64,000 nucleotides of DNA from Epiperipatus broadwayi (GCA_028023455.1 JAQFVV010000275.1:248001-312000); one strand, 5' to 3'. Numbered from the stretch's first letter, positions 1 to 12,778 are shown. Made by a program: numbers and translations. The notes: generated by a model from the letters alone, not told the origin.

Positions 1-226
1 ACTTCAGATTTGCTCATATATAAATATTTGAGTCATAGTAATAAGAGGATTCCTTTTATTGCTGCATAAATTCTATATCTTGTATGGGTCAGAGGGTATT
101 CATTTGTTATTTAACACTCACAAAAAGCATTTGCACAATTTGGTTTTAAAAAAAAAAAAAAAAATCCGATATGAATGTGATTACAATTGTATACAGACGC
201 TATAAAAAATAAATGCTGATTTATAT
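1..226. other. Unassigned AT-rich flank
   Basis: No coding similarity is visible. There is an A homopolymer near 147-164. The repeat copy to the right ends or diverges at about position 227, and this stretch is not seen elsewhere in the window. Confidence 0.5.
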
Positions 227-1381
227 AAAACAAACTTTCATAAATCTATCAGTGCGAACTTATAAAAATTAAAAATGTAAATTTATAAAAATTAAAATGT
301 AAATTAAGATCAAAAATCAAAGTTAAAAATGTAAGTTAAATTTAAAAATGTAAAACTGATACTAAAATAATTTTAAATATTATATATGTGCGTAAATAAA
401 TGTTTGTGTGTATAATTACTGGCAGTGTCTTATTTTATTCTTTTTTTATATATATTCTTAGATAAGAATTTATTATAAAATATAAATCTCTGCTATTCCA
501 CTGAGCTAGTGACAATGGGGTAATGACTGGAATCAAAATATAAAATAAAAAAAAATTTTTTTTAACTTACGTATCTGCCTACTATATAAATTTTCTAGGT
601 TCAAATGCCTAGTGGCGCCCTGTAGTGTAGATATGTTAAGTCTCCTCTTCTTTGGATCATTATAATTGGTCTCCCAACATGAGCCAATATTAATAAACCA
701 TGTATACCCTGAGTAAATTTCTTTTTCCAAAATGAAATATTTTTATCTGGTTACATAAAGTCGTATACTTTAAATCTTATAAAAGCACTGCCAGAAAGAA
801 ATAGCACATATATTAAACATGAGAAAGTATTAATAATATTAAATTGTATTTTGTTAAAAAGAAAGTCAAAAGGTTGCAATTAATATGTTTTTTTTTTTTG
901 TTAATATATATTATGCTTTAACATGTATAGGCGCACAGCCACGTAAGTTTATGATCATAAATGTGGTACCTTACGATGAGTACTGTTTGGGAATTTACTT
1001 CAGTGTAATCCTATGTAAGTATTTCAGTCAGTCATAAATAAGTTGGTGGTATTTATAATTGTGCTGCAAATATACATGTATAAACTCATTATTTTTTAAA
1101 ACTTATTTACCTCAATGCAACCTTCTAAAATAAAAAATTTATAAAAGTTGCTTGTCATGCTGTGTGTAAAAATAAAATGTATAAAAAAATAGAACTCTTG
1201 GGGGGAGGAGGCGTAATCATGATGGTCCTTAGGAAAACGATAGTAAACATTTTTTTTTTGTATATAGTCTTTATACTAACCGAATGTTTTGTAAATTTTC
1301 GTTAATCATGTACCGTAATTACTAACCTTAAGTAAAATATTTTTTTTTGTTTATTTTTTTTTAAAGCAAGTTTACTGATAT
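227..1381 (-). repeat. U-family repeat, copy A (head plus linker, partial)
   Basis: On the minus strand, positions 720 down to 227 match the head of copy B (about 3110-3540) closely. The match includes the palindromic CTAGGTTC/GAACCTAG block, the ACTGGCAGTG block and the AAAAATTAAAAATGTAAA runs. Positions 721-1381 match, more loosely, the linker at 21061-21520 that joins the two tandem copies C and D: the ATTTACTCAGGGTA block, the ATAAAAATATTTCA block and the GTTAGTAATTAC block occur in the same order. So A and B form the same head-to-tail arrangement as C and D, on the other strand. Copy A is cut off after its head at about 227. No protein similarity was recognised. Confidence 0.7.
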
Positions 1382-3545
1382 GTAATGGGCACATATGACG
1401 TTACATTGTTTTTATATTATTAAACATGAAGAAATTAAAAGTTTGCAAATAAAACTTCTTTTTTTAAGAATTAAAAATTGAAAATTAAAAAATCATCTTA
1501 AACTCGTATATATATATATATATATAATTGCACAGATGAAAAAAATTATTAAAATAAAACTTTATTAAAAATAGAAAAAGTATTTTAAAAGCAAAAACTT
1601 AAAAAGATTTAGAGATAAAAATATATCTTTAAGTTTGGAAAACAAATTAATTAATATTATTGAAAAATGGAAATGATTATTTTAATTAGTCAAAGTGAAC
1701 TAGCCTTTGGGCATTTAAATTACAAGCAATGGTCAGATAGGAAAACAATAGAAACTAATAGCAAATAAAAAGAAATTCCTTAGAAATCAGATCTCAATGA
1801 AAGGGTCTTCATCATCATGATGTAATGTTGAATTAATCTGCAAAATTAATATAAAAGGAAAGGTTTGGAAATAAAAAAATTAATTAGAGACAGAGATGTG
1901 TGATAGTGGTGGTGATACATGTTAGTGTAGAGTTGAAGTAGAAGGGAGCACTCTTCAATCCCTTCAGTTCTGCTAAAAAAAAAAGAAAAAGAAATGACAT
2001 CATTTTCTACATTGAGGACCAGCTAAAGTAAAAGACCTCCAGATGAATCAATAAAATGCCAACAGCATACCGCTCTCGCCAGGACATCAGGACAATTAAT
2101 ACTGGAACCCAAATAGCAATGGTTTAAAGATGAACTTTTCTAAACATAAGAATTATATATAATTAATGAACATTTCTAAACAATAAGAACTGCAATTCTA
2201 AAACTTGTTCCGTATTTAAATAATTGCAATAGAATCCTATCTGACCAACTTTATTTATTAATAAGTAATTTTAATTCGATGTATTTTTTTTGTAAAATCA
2301 TTTCCATTTATTTTTTTTGTTCTTTTAAGTTTTTATTATGATTTTTGTTTTTCGTTAAATTAAATTATATAAATGTTAAACTTATGTTGGGCGTGAATGG
2401 CTATATAGATTTGTAAAGTTATATTAGGGGAGGGTAATCTTAGGTTATTTGTTTCATAGTTAAATTAGGTCAATGGATTGGATATATTGGTGTAATTAGT
2501 AGATGTAGTACGAGATTCGCTACAGGCAGAATTGCTTTATACGCCGCACACTTCCTTTTTGCCTATGGAATGCGATCATAGGTCGGCAAAATGACCACTA
2601 TCCTTTCCTATGGAGTTTTTTTTATTGCTCTTCTCATCAGATAGATGTAGCATTCTTATTGGATGAGAGGCAATTTCTTCTCTTAACCTATTTTGTGCTG
2701 CCTTATTCATGTTACATTGAATGCATCGATATATCAGATGGATTGACATTGGTTTAACTGCGAACTTTTGGCCTAAGGTTAAATAAGGATAGAATATTTT
2801 CTTATCAAATGCAAATCTATGTAGTCTATTCATACTCGATACTCTAAATAAAAATGCATTAAATTTAAGTTGGGTATGGACATTGCATGGATTAGTTATT
2901 GGTTACTTATGTTTGTGGTTTTCATATTCGATTAGAATATATAAGTCATTGGTGTCAATGCGGCATCTCATGATGAATGCCATTGGGTTTCTTGTATTCC
3001 CTCTGCAATTGACGTTATCAATGACTTTGTATTTTGATTGGTTATGTTTATGTTGAAATGTTTTTAACCGTGTAATCTATGTAACCGATCTATACTCAAC
3101 ATTATAAAACAAACTTTCATAAATCCATCGGTGCAAACTTATAAAAATTAAAAATGTAAATTTATAAAAATTAAAATGTAAATTAAAATCAAAAATCAAA
3201 GTTAAAAATGTAACTTAAATTTAAAAATGTAAAACTGATACTAAAATAATTTTAAATATTAAATATGTGCATAAATAAATGTTTGTGTGTATAATTACTG
3301 GCAGTGGCTTATTTTATTTTATTTTTATATATTCTTAGATAAGAATTTATTATAAAATATAAATCTCTGCTATTCCACTGAGCTAGTGACAATGGGCTAA
3401 CGACCGGAATCAAAATATAAAATAAATAAAAAAAATTTTTTTTTAACTTATGTATCTGCCTACTATATAAATTTTCTAGGTTCAAATACCTAGTGGTGCC
3501 CTGTAGTGTAGATACGTTAAGTCTCCTATTCTCCGGATCATTATA
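1382..3545 (-). repeat. U-family repeat, copy B (head-M2-M1-tail)
   Basis: Read on the minus strand from 3545, the copy has a head (3545 to about 3110), module M2 (about 3110-2850, starting GTTGAGTATAGATCGG), module M1 (about 2835-2370, starting GAGTATGAATAGACTACATAG) and a tail (about 2370-1382). The tail ends in a TGCCCATTAC motif. The order M2 then M1 is the reverse of copies C and D. M1 contains an 85-codon frame at 2833-2576 (minus), with no family I recognise. The tail has a pyrimidine tract followed by TTTTGCAG and a run of ATGATG near 1815-1850. The copy is one arm of the large palindrome with copy E. Function and class are unknown. Confidence 0.75.
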
Positions 3546-5449
3546 ATATATATGTTTGTGTATTATAATGGTCTGATGGAATGATGGAACAAAGAGTTTT
3601 ACCGTATCTGCACTACAGGGTGGTACTAGGCATTTGAACCTAGAAAAATTATATAGTAGGCAGATATGTAAGTTAAAAAAATTTTTTTTATTTTATATAT
3701 TTTGACCGCCCGTTAGCCCAATGCCACTAGCTCAGTGGAACAGCAGAGATTTATATTTTATAAATTCTTATCTAAGAATATTTAAAAAAAAAAGAATAAA
3801 ATAAGCCACTGCCAGTAATTATCACACAAACATTTATTTATGCACATATAAATAAATAATTATTATTTTAGTCTAACTTTTATTTTTTTTACAAAACATT
3901 ATAACTTATTTTACTTTAGATTTTAATTTACAATGTAACTGTTTTTATTTTATTTTAAAAGTTCACACAGATGAGTTTAATATTTATTACAGTGTCGAGT
4001 GTGAATTGACTACATAGATCGCATTTGAAAATATTCTATCCCTGATTTAACCTTAGGCCAAAAGTTCGCAGTTAAATTAATGTCAATCCATCTGATACAT
4101 CAATGTATTCAATGTAGCATGAATATGACAGCACAAAATACCATACTGTCAGGAATGTACATCTGAACAGCATGATTCAAGAAGACATTGACTCTCATCG
4201 AGACAGGAATATTACATCTGTCTGACAGGAAGGGCAATAAAAAAAACTCCATAGGAAGGGACTGCGTTTTCCATCTTACTATCCCATTCCATAGGCAGAA
4301 AGGTGGTGTGCAGCATATAATGTGATCCTGCCCATAGCGGACCTCATACTACATTTACTAATTACACCAATATATCCAATCCATTGACCCAATTTAACTA
4401 CAAAACAAATAACCCAAGATTACCCTCCCTTAAACTAACATAACTTTATGAATCTATGCAATCATTCATGCCTGACTTAAATTTAACATTTATAAAAAGT
4501 TGTTTATACAAAAAAAAATCATAATAAAATTTTAAAAGAACAAAAAAAAATTAATGGAAATGATTTACAAAAAATAATAATACATTCAATAAAACAATTA
4601 TTACTAACTGATTAAGCTTGGGCAGATAGGAATTTTGATTGCAATAATTTAAATACTGGGAAAGTTTATATTTTAGAGTTCTTAGTGTTTTCAAATTAAT
4701 TAATGTTCATTAGATTTCATAAAGTTCTTATGGTTTTAACAAGTTCGTAGTTTCTAATTTTTTGCAGTTGCTTGCCATTTGGAGCCAGTGTTAATTCCCC
4801 TGATGTCCTGTGGTTCTCAATATAAGAAAAATGATGTCATTTCTCTTTCCTTTTAACAAAACTGAAGGGATTGAAGAGTGTGTCTTTTCAATCCCTTCTC
4901 CTTCAACTCTCTTTGCACTAACACATATAGTCACATCTCTATCTTCTCTCCCTGCTCTTTCTTCACTAAAATTTATTTCCAAACTTTTTCTTTTTATATT
5001 AATTTTGCAGATTAACTCAACATTATGTCATGATGATGACCCTTTCATTGAGGTCCGATTCCTGAGGGACTTCTTTTATTGGCTATTAGTTCTATTGTTT
5101 TTTCTCCTATCTGACCATTGCTTACATTTTGAAATTCCCAAGGGCTAGCTTACTTTTAACTAATTAAAATAATCATTTCCATTTTACAATAACATTAATT
5201 ATTTTATTGTACAAACTTAGATATATTTTTATCTATTAATCTTTACTGAAAATTTAGTTTTAAAATACTTTTTTTCTTCTTAATAAAGTTTTTGTTTAAT
5301 AATTTTTCATCTATGCGATTTTATATATTAGAGTTTAGATGGTTTTTAATTTTCAATTTTTAATTCTTAAAAAAAAAATTTTTTTTATTTGTGAACTTTT
5401 ATTTTTCATGTTTAATAAAAAACATAATGTAATGGCATATGTGCCCATT

Positions 5450-5480
<31 letters not shown>
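3546..5480 (+). repeat. U-family repeat, copy E (head-M1-tail)
   Basis: The copy starts TATAATGGTCTGA next to a short TA-rich junction and ends at 5425-5451 with ATGGCATATGTGCCCATTAC, followed by an (AT)n run to about 5480. It has a head (3560 to about 3870), a single M1 module (about 3960-4490) and a tail (about 4500-5451), and lacks M2. It is the reverse complement of copy B apart from M2 and scattered changes; I estimate roughly 80 percent identity in the tail. After the (AT)n run, 5520-5580 still shows linker-like sequence with a C homopolymer next to CCAAG, as in copy A. Confidence 0.75.
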
Positions 5481-5484
<4 letters not shown>

Positions 5485-7143
5485 AAACAGAAACTCTGTT
5501 TTATATGTATTAAGATTAGTTTTATCCTCCCCCCCCCAAGAAAGGCAGATGTATATGAAAGAAGTTGATCCTATTTTTTTTTGTAAAAAATAAAGCAAAA
5601 AGTTAAAAGTTAAAAGAAAATCATTATTTTCTATAATTGAAAAAAAAAGATAAACCTTCATTATTGATTTTATAATTTTAAATTATGATATAAATACGTC
5701 TCTAAGTATTTACTTAAAGTTGGCATTTATTAAAAATAGTACATTTTAATTTTTGAAATGATGTTGTTGTACAAAATATAATATTTGCTTGAGGCAAAGT
5801 TATCAAATTGAAAAACATGGCTTAATCCTCATGATTCCTTATCTGTCCTGCTAAAAGTAATGGCCCAATGCTTAAGAAGAGAAAAGCACTCGGCCTTAAA
5901 TGAAAGCTGTATAACAAATCAGATATAGTGGGAGTGATGCAGAATTAATCCAGAGATCAGAGTATAAATAGTTGAGTTTAAAGTCCAGAGAGGATTTTAA
6001 AAAGATTTTAAAAGGAGTTAGAAAGTAAGAAGAGTGAAAGAGTTAAAAAGTTAATTTTTTTTATCTAAGTATTACTTAACTGTTTAGTTGACAAGTGATT
6101 TTAGTCACCTTGGAATATAATATTTACAGCCACACTGCTAATGATGAAAAAAGAAAGTATTAATAAGGAAATCATAAGAATGAAAGGCTAATCATAATAG
6201 CTTCCTCTGTCCATTGCCATGAACCTCCAAGACTCGCCTGAGTGAACATCATGGAAAGTAAATAATACCATTCAACTCAAATAAACCAACCTCTTTTTGA
6301 AATGCAGTAGTAACCTGAAGTGAAGGAACAAACTGAATAAAATGAAGGTATCAATTTCATGAAATATTCAATACTTATATGTGTTTATAAAAACAAAAAA
6401 AAGTCTTTCTTAAAATAAATTATGAATAATTATAGCTATGTGAAAATATGTTTTATTGGTGATAGATTATAACTATGAAATGTCTTAAATATCTATAATC
6501 AAAAGGCATTTTTAATAAGGTAAATCATAAATGATTAACTTCTTATATGAAGATGCATCTGAATTACAATAAAATAAAAACGAATACTTATCACTATTTA
6601 TATTGCTGATATACAATTAAGTATACCTAGAAGAATTAGAAATGCTGAGCTATTACATATAACTATAACTAACTAAATTATAATAATGTGTTTTTAACCC
6701 AGATAAAATGAGAAAATATACAAAATGAATGTATTTATACAAAATGAATGTATTTAATAAATTTATACTATATTATGAATAAATTCAAACATTTAAATAT
6801 GAATTAGTATGTCAATAAAAGTTAATGGTTATATTTATATAATGAACCACATACTTAAATAAGTTGAAAGATTAAGAAAATCATTTTTTTAAAAAAAATA
6901 TTTATTATTTGAAAACTCTAATAAAAGGAATATAAACATGGAATTAAAACATGTTATATATATGAGTTGAGATGTAAGAATACCAAAACAATGTGTCACG
7001 GTTAAATGTACAATGAAATACCTAGAGTTATTGATGCATATAGGTTATATATGTCTTATAAAATCAGAAATACCAAATAAATGCATTTTCAAGATGAATT
7101 GATATCTGGACAGATGGAAATACATACACTTATATTTTACCTG
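5481..7143. other. Unassigned AT-rich region
   Basis: 5520-5580 resembles the U-family linker (a C run followed by CCAAG). The rest has only short open frames and no recognised protein. A perfect 18-bp tandem duplication of ACAAAATGAATGTATTTA, with one base between copies, lies at 6720-6756. Confidence 0.5.
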
Positions 7144-7260
7144 AATAACCAATGGATATAAATGTGCTTATATCAACCGATTCAAACCCTGAGTTGGATA
7201 ACCAATGAACCTAGGATGAATGTGCTTATATTATGGATTCAACCTGGATTTGGATAACAA
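7144..7260. repeat. Imperfect tandem repeat, two units of about 55 bp
   Basis: Unit 1 begins AATAACCAATGGATATAAAT and unit 2 begins GGATAACCAATGAACCTAGG. Both contain AATGTGCTTATAT, ATTCAA and a GATTTG or GAGTTG end. A third partial start, GGATAACAAA, follows. No coding signal was seen. Confidence 0.6.
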
Positions 7261-7589
7261 AAAATAGAAATATATTTATTATGCTTTGACTCACCTAAAA
7301 TTAACTGGAATAATAGAAATGCTCTAGTCTGTAAAGAATATCTTCATACATGAGGTAATTTAAACCATGTTACATGTGACAACTACCTAAAAGACTACAG
7401 ATCAGAATTAAGTGAAACTCTGAATAGAATGTTATCAGTTATCTTCATTATTATCTCTGTTGTCTTCATATATTGCACTCCTCTCTGTGAATTAACTAAA
7501 TAACTAAAGATGTAAATTGTTAAAGAACTTGCATTCTTCAATTCATATTGTACTATTATTGGACGTATACCAAGAGACACAATGGACTG

Positions 7590-7868
7590 TAAATGAATAT
7601 AATAATTAAACTTATGTGCATAAATGCACATTTATACTTGACTGGATTATGAATAGTCCATAAACCCAGAATTGCTCACATTACCTATTTACTTATTTGT
7701 GATACATTTAAAGTTAATGAAGTACTATATGAATTATAAATGCTTACATACATATTGATGTGTATAAATAAAATAATGAGACTTATGTGTATACATACAC
7801 ATCCATACTTGACTGAATTATAGAAGCTTCACAAATCTGGAATTGCTCATCTTACCTATTTACCTACC
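7590..7868. repeat. Diverged direct repeat of about 105 bp
   Basis: 7590-7695 and 7768-7868 share the blocks ACTTATGTG, ACACAT or GCACAT, ATACTTGACTG, AATTGCTCA and TTACCTATTTAC in the same order. About 70 bp separates the copies. This may be a local duplication inside a larger unrecognised element covering about 6.1-8.0 kb. Confidence 0.55.
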
Positions 7869-8099
7869 TAAAAAGGATATACAGATATGGAACAAATAGT
7901 TTAAAATATTCATGCAGTAATGGTAGATGTCTACTTGATAAAAGACCCTTTGAATTCTTCACCCAAGATAAATTAAAATGAGCCTTCATTTAAAATGAAG
8001 GATGAACTTTATATCAATATCATTGTTAATAAAACTGTTGTTACTTAAAATTAATTTCAGTTGTTTAGTTCCATGTTTTTTTGCATCACTTGTTCATAA

Positions 8100-8396
8100 G
8101 AATTTCATGCCTCCTAAGATATGTCTGGCATAACTAGACCTAGGTAAGTCAGGTAATTGTGAGATGGAACCCTAGTGGCACCATTTGGGAATCCAAACAC
8201 AGAAATTTCTAGGTGTTTCCAGTCTCTATGTTGCTACATCCTCTGATGAGCAGGAAATATTGTTGTAAAGGGGGTGATGTCTGTATTGGGGAAAGCCACT
8301 CGATGGTTCCTTCTTATAATATGCTCATCAGGAAATTGTTACAAACGAGTTAATAAAGGAGTTGTACGGGGGTCCGGTTACAATATATATATAAAT
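8100..8396 (+). repeat. Possible SINE-like or composite repeat with an (AT)n tail
   Basis: This roughly 290-bp patch is clearly less AT-rich than its flanks and ends GGGGTCCGGTTAC followed by (AT)n at 8380-8392. It contains partly inverted words: GATGGAACCCTAGTGG against CCACTCGATGGTTCC, and GATGAGCAGGAAA against GCTCATCAGGAAA. A richer body followed by a simple 3' tail resembles a short retroposon, but I see no clear pol III box pair and no second copy in the window. Confidence 0.25.
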
Positions 8397-8734
8397 GGAT
8401 TTGTATTGAATAAAATGTAATTTCAGTTTCACATCAAACTATTCACATAATTCTATCATTTACTTTTTTCATTCAACTTTTTTCTATCAATTTTGCTGAA
8501 GATTGCATTTGCCTCTATTATTTCTACCTTTTTATTTATATTGATATCAATGATTATGTGCTTATAACGCTCGTTAAAGAAGTTATATATATTATTAAAT
8601 TTATTTAAAGCTTAGCACTTTCAAAGCTCTATGGCTTCATAATCATAGCTGTGTGCAGTTGATAGTGATGAGGGGAGTATTCAAATTTATGTTCATTAGA
8701 TGTTTCAGTATTTTATTTAAAATATTGTTTGAGT

Positions 8735-8965
8735 TAGTTTGTCCATCTTTTTGAAATGGCAAAACCGGTGTCTTTTCTATTGATTGGTTGGGTGTCATTA
8801 TTTATGAAATATGCCTCCTTTATTTTGTGCCTATGGTCTTTACTCTCTTTGCACACTATTCTGGGGTTGGTGGGTTCAAATCTGTGTCCAGTAGCTTTTT
8901 CATGTTCCATGAATGCTGATGTAGACTCTTTGTTGTTCAGTGCCCTTTTATTTATATTGATATAA
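8735..8965 (-). pseudogene. Penelope-like element, C-terminal GIY-YIG region relic
   Basis: The minus strand reads as the end of a Penelope-like protein. After a short lead come AFMEHEKATGHRFEPTNPRI, then a basic RHKIKEAYFI segment, then INRKDTGFAISKRWTN. This follows the family pattern of a conserved EH, a hydrophobic stretch, an R..KEA(Y/I)xI helix, a conserved NR and a final tryptophan. In intact elements this part follows the reverse transcriptase and nuclease core and completes the endonuclease used for insertion. The reverse transcriptase is not visible next to it and the upstream frame is broken, so this is a dead 5'-truncated copy. An open frame on the plus strand over the same bases is a shadow. 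Confidence 0.65.
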
Positions 8966-10099
8966 TTGACAAAAAAAAAAAAGAATGTAATTTCTTTCTA
9001 AAGTAGTCATTTTTCAATGATCTTCCATAAATATCTTTCATTTAAACATTATTTTATCTGCAGTAACATACATTTCAATAGTTATCACTACTATAGAAAT
9101 GATTGCAATTTTCACAATGGTCTGTTCATTTATAAATTTATAACTGATTAATTTATTCTTTACTGAATTTTTTAAAGCAAAATAGATATTTCCTACTTAT
9201 AACAATTTTTGAAATTATTTTAGATTTGTATATAGGCGCCAACATCTTTTTTCTTCCTTTATGTTTCTGTCAGTATCATTATATTTATGTTATATTTAAT
9301 AAGCTCTCTTGATAAAAAAATATTCTTTAGTTAAAATCTCATATATGTTTCAACATTCAAAAGATATTTTTTGGATTTCCATTTTATATCATTGGCCATT
9401 TGCATCAATTCTCAACCTACAGGCTCTGAATATTTTTATTTGAGATGAATCTTAGCATTCAATGGGCCAAGAAAATATTTTATTTTCATTCTGTCATTCA
9501 AGAATTGAAAGATATTAATTTATATAACTTTTGGGGATGTTATCTTTGTGAACTATAATCTCTTCAAGGGACTAATTTATACATATATAACAAAAAAATT
9601 ATTCTTAAATTGGGATGAGTTATTTATATTGCAAATCAATTTGTTAAATTCTCTGCTTGAAATAATTGAATGAAATAGTAATAGACTACATGAAAAAATG
9701 ACAACAGTAAATATCAAAAGTAATTTGAAATTATTTTCCACCATATTAAAAGACTATTTTACAGGTTTCATAATTAACATGAATGTGCTATCTCCATTTA
9801 TATATTATTTAGATTTATATAGGGGTTAAAATAATCTAATTAGATTAGTATTATGAGAAAAAAAAAGAAGCCTTTATTAGATCCAAATTATATTATAATA
9901 TGAAATAATAATATATATATATTTAGAAAAACCAAGCAATACATATATCTTTATAGTAAAAAAGGATATTCACTCTAAATAATATTTTGATTCGCCTTTT
10001 TTTTTCGTAATAAAAAAATTGTTTACCAAATTTGATATTTAACTCTTTTATTAAAAGAGAAATAATAAAAGAACAATCAGCAAAAAAAAAAAAAAATCA
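8966..10099. other. Unassigned AT-rich region
   Basis: Nothing recognisable was found. There are long A and T runs and an ATATAT stretch near 9909-9925. If the Penelope relic extended upstream it should lie here on the minus strand, but I could not follow it. Confidence 0.4.
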
Positions 10100-11335
10100 T
10101 TTTGGAACGTAGCCACTAAAAAAGAAGTCATAGAAGATAAATAAAAACAATAAACTAACAGCTGTAGTTAAATTTAATACATAACATTTTGACTTTTATT
10201 TTTAAAATTTAGTAACACTTACCCTTTTCTTACGTAAAAGAAAATACATCCATCTACAATCATGTATCTGCAATATGTTGTTTATATATATATTATTATA
10301 AAAAAATTATACAATGTTCTGACAAAACTCTAAATTTAGTAAAATTCAGTCATCTTTATCATATTTAATAATCCGCCAAAAGTAGATTTCCATACTAAGC
10401 CAAACCATCACCTTCAAAATTTCTGTCTCTTAATCTATTTTTCAAAAACTTGTAGTTATTTCTAGCCTTTGTTTTCCTACCTCCTTCAAAACTTTATATT
10501 TTTTCTAGTTCTGTTTTAAAATATATTTCACAATTTCTTTACCTCTAAGTACACATCCAAACAATTCATCACCATAATTTTTTCAAAATTGCCCTTTTCA
10601 CATATTTTTTTCGACAGTATTGTATTACTAATTTTATTTTTCAAATTTATTTTTTTTCTTCAACCACAAAATCCATATTCATTTTTCCTTTTTTATTTTT
10701 TTAAAAATTATCTACATTTGCTTCATATAAAATATTTAACAAATTATTTTTTAGATTCAATTTCAATGGATGACAAATAACTTTTATTTCTTAATAAAAA
10801 ACATATTTCGCTATTGCAAAGTTTGCTATAATTTTTTTACTGATATTTGCAACATCAGAAAACCAACTTCCTATATAATTAAAAACAATATCCTGCCTTA
10901 TAATTTCTTGGTAAATATTTATTCATAATATTTTATTCTCAGTGAATATTTTGTTACACTAATTTTATTTCAATTTAAACTTTCTACAAGCTTTGTCATT
11001 CAACATTTTATTTTATTAGGCTTACCTCACTATTAAAACAAATCCGATACAAATAATTCTTATCAAATAATGATTATTTAATAACTTACTTAAACACATA
11101 CAAAAAAAAAAGATAGCCATTTTTTTCACTTAATACATTTACCCGTATTTGTCACTTTTGTAAGAAGATCATTTAATCTTTATAAAAATATTATATATAT
11201 ATAATTTATGGTTCTTTCTAATCTATATCTTTATATTCTCAATATATTATTCGAAATAATATAATTTATTCTATCAAATGCCTTTTCAAGATAAAAAACA
11301 AACAAATATTATCTTCCCATCTCTATCTATAATGT
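10100..11335 (-). pseudogene. Degenerate non-LTR reverse transcriptase relic
   Basis: Translation of the minus strand near 11250-11330 gives a frame containing VFYLEKAFDRINYIISNNIL. This fits reverse-transcriptase motif A of LINEs (hydrophobic, D/Y, L or F, EKAFDR). Farther along, a worn INYIYIIFL segment and NTGKCIK recall the following helix and the TG turn before the QG motif. Downstream the frame breaks repeatedly. Near 10380-10560 a minus-strand block with EVGKQRLEITTSFWKID is codon-like, but I cannot place it. Both ends are invisible. An older LINE fragment, perhaps of the RTE/L1 kind, is the simplest reading. Confidence is limited because AT-rich DNA gives K, I and N-rich translations by chance. 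Confidence 0.4.
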
Positions 11336-12136
11336 AAAAGTCCCGCTTGTGTGTGTGTATGAAATTTTAAAGAAAAAAAATATTCAAAATAATTCTATAA
11401 GAAAGAATATAAAGGAATGTAAAATTATATTTATTTAAATAACATAGGTAAACAATTTTTATTTGAAAAAAGGAAGCAAATTGTTGTTTATGTATTTTTA
11501 AAATATATTTTTTAGGCAAACTCTTTTAATTTAAAAAAAAAAAAACCTCTTAATTTTATTAATTAAAAAGGGAAAAATATATCAACAGCTTTGAATATAT
11601 ACATATATGGCAATAATAGATAAAGAAACTAATTAAAGAATTTAAACAGTATTAAAAAAATCTACTGAAAAATATTTATATAAAAAAACAAAACAAATTT
11701 GTTTATGAGGGGAACTTATATCAAATGTAGAAAAAAAATTAGTTGAATAGCATTTAATAATTCACAGTTATAAAGTTACTGAGTTAATCACATATCTTTC
11801 AATTGCTAAACTGTCTTATATTTTGAGTAGATTACTATATGAAAGTCATGGTTGGTTAAAGATTTAAAAAAGACTTTGCATCAGTTTCTCATGCAATTTT
11901 ATAAAAATAGCTATCATCATTATCATTATTTGTTTCTGTCAATAGTTAATGTCATACATTATGAAAAATATCTTGAACGTTTATTAAAGCCCTTGTTCAC
12001 ACTGGAAAATTATTAATGTCTTGCTAGCTTCTAATTAAAAATAGACATTTGAAGCTTTTTTTTACAAAGTTGGATAAATCTTGTTAATAGGATATTTAAT
12101 TGATGCAGGTAAATTTGTTTTAATAATATTTATAAT
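11336..12136 (+). repeat. Dispersed repeat X, copy 1, main part
   Basis: This aligns loosely but collinearly with 15595-16366. Shared blocks, in order, are a GT-rich start, TTAATTAAAAAGG, a TATCAT/ATTATTATT stretch, AAAGCCCTTG or AAATCCCTTG, GCTAGCT and TGTTAATAGG. The left edge near 11330 reads AATGTAAAAGTCCCGCTTGT followed by GT repeats. The copy resumes at 12795 after a 626-bp insertion. Class is unknown, and no protein is recognised on either strand. Confidence 0.5.
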
Positions 12137-12152
12137 TTTAAATTAATCTAAA

Positions 12153-12778
12153 CATCACATGATCACCATCTCATACTAGCACATAATTGTTGTAAAAAAA
12201 AGCAAAACTCTCCATACAGTAGTGCCACCTTGTGCTAACCAGAGTAATCAATAGATTAAAATCCCTATCTAGTGCCTACTCATCCAATATCCCCAGACTA
12301 GTTTCTGTATGGAGAGTTTTGCTTTTGTTTACAATTATGTGCTAGTATGAGATAGTGATCATGTGATGTTTAGTGGTTTAACACCAATCCTGCCTAATAG
12401 GATAGTGGTGGCTATGGTTGGTTAAAAGCCAAAGACATCAAAATCTATGGGTGCTGAATTGAGTTCAGACCCATATGACTATATAAGCTATTGAGCTTAA
12501 ATTGAAAATATTTTTGTGTTTTCAATTTCATTCTCATAGTTTTGTAGTAAAGTAAAGTTAAAAGGTGGCTGCTCGAGGGTTGCATTAGATCCTAAGATCT
12601 AGGTGCAGTGCTCTCAGATCCAAGGCTCCTCACTGATGATGGCCACAAGCCAGAAACTAGTCTGGGAATATTGGATGAGTAGGCACTAGATAGGGATTTT
12701 ATGCACAAGCCTTCTGGCACCTATTGATTACTCTGGTTAGCACAGGGTGGCACTACTGTATGGAGAGTTTTGATTTTG
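12153..12778. mobile_element. 626-bp nested foldback insertion with a 16-bp target duplication
   Basis: It is flanked by identical 16-bp copies of TTTAAATTAATCTAAA at 12137-12152 and 12779-12794, and it splits repeat X copy 1. Inside, segment a (about 12153-12218) recurs inverted at about 12308-12376. Segment b (about 12198-12308, including CTAGTGCCTACTCATCC) recurs inverted at about 12642-12778. The unique middle (about 12377-12641) is less AT-rich. Near-perfect inverted copies of CAAAACTCTCCATACAG mark three places. A long target duplication is usual for target-primed reverse transcription rather than for cut-and-paste transposition, so a SINE-like source with rearranged or joined copies is plausible. 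I found no clear A/B box pair. Confidence 0.65.

Noticed and set aside
480-520. AGCTCAGTGG-like word in the U head as a tRNA A box
   Set aside because: The only B-box-like word (GGTTCAAATGCC) is on the opposite strand, so no pol III promoter can be built.
2576-2833. 85-codon minus-strand frame in module M1, with a similar plus-strand frame at 19184-19495, as a conserved small protein
   Set aside because: The similarity is fully explained by DNA repeat homology. The frame is broken in copies D and E, and no family match was recognised.
8756-8965. Plus-strand hydrophobic 69-codon frame as a membrane protein
   Set aside because: It is the complement of the Penelope C-terminal relic, which has specific motif matches.
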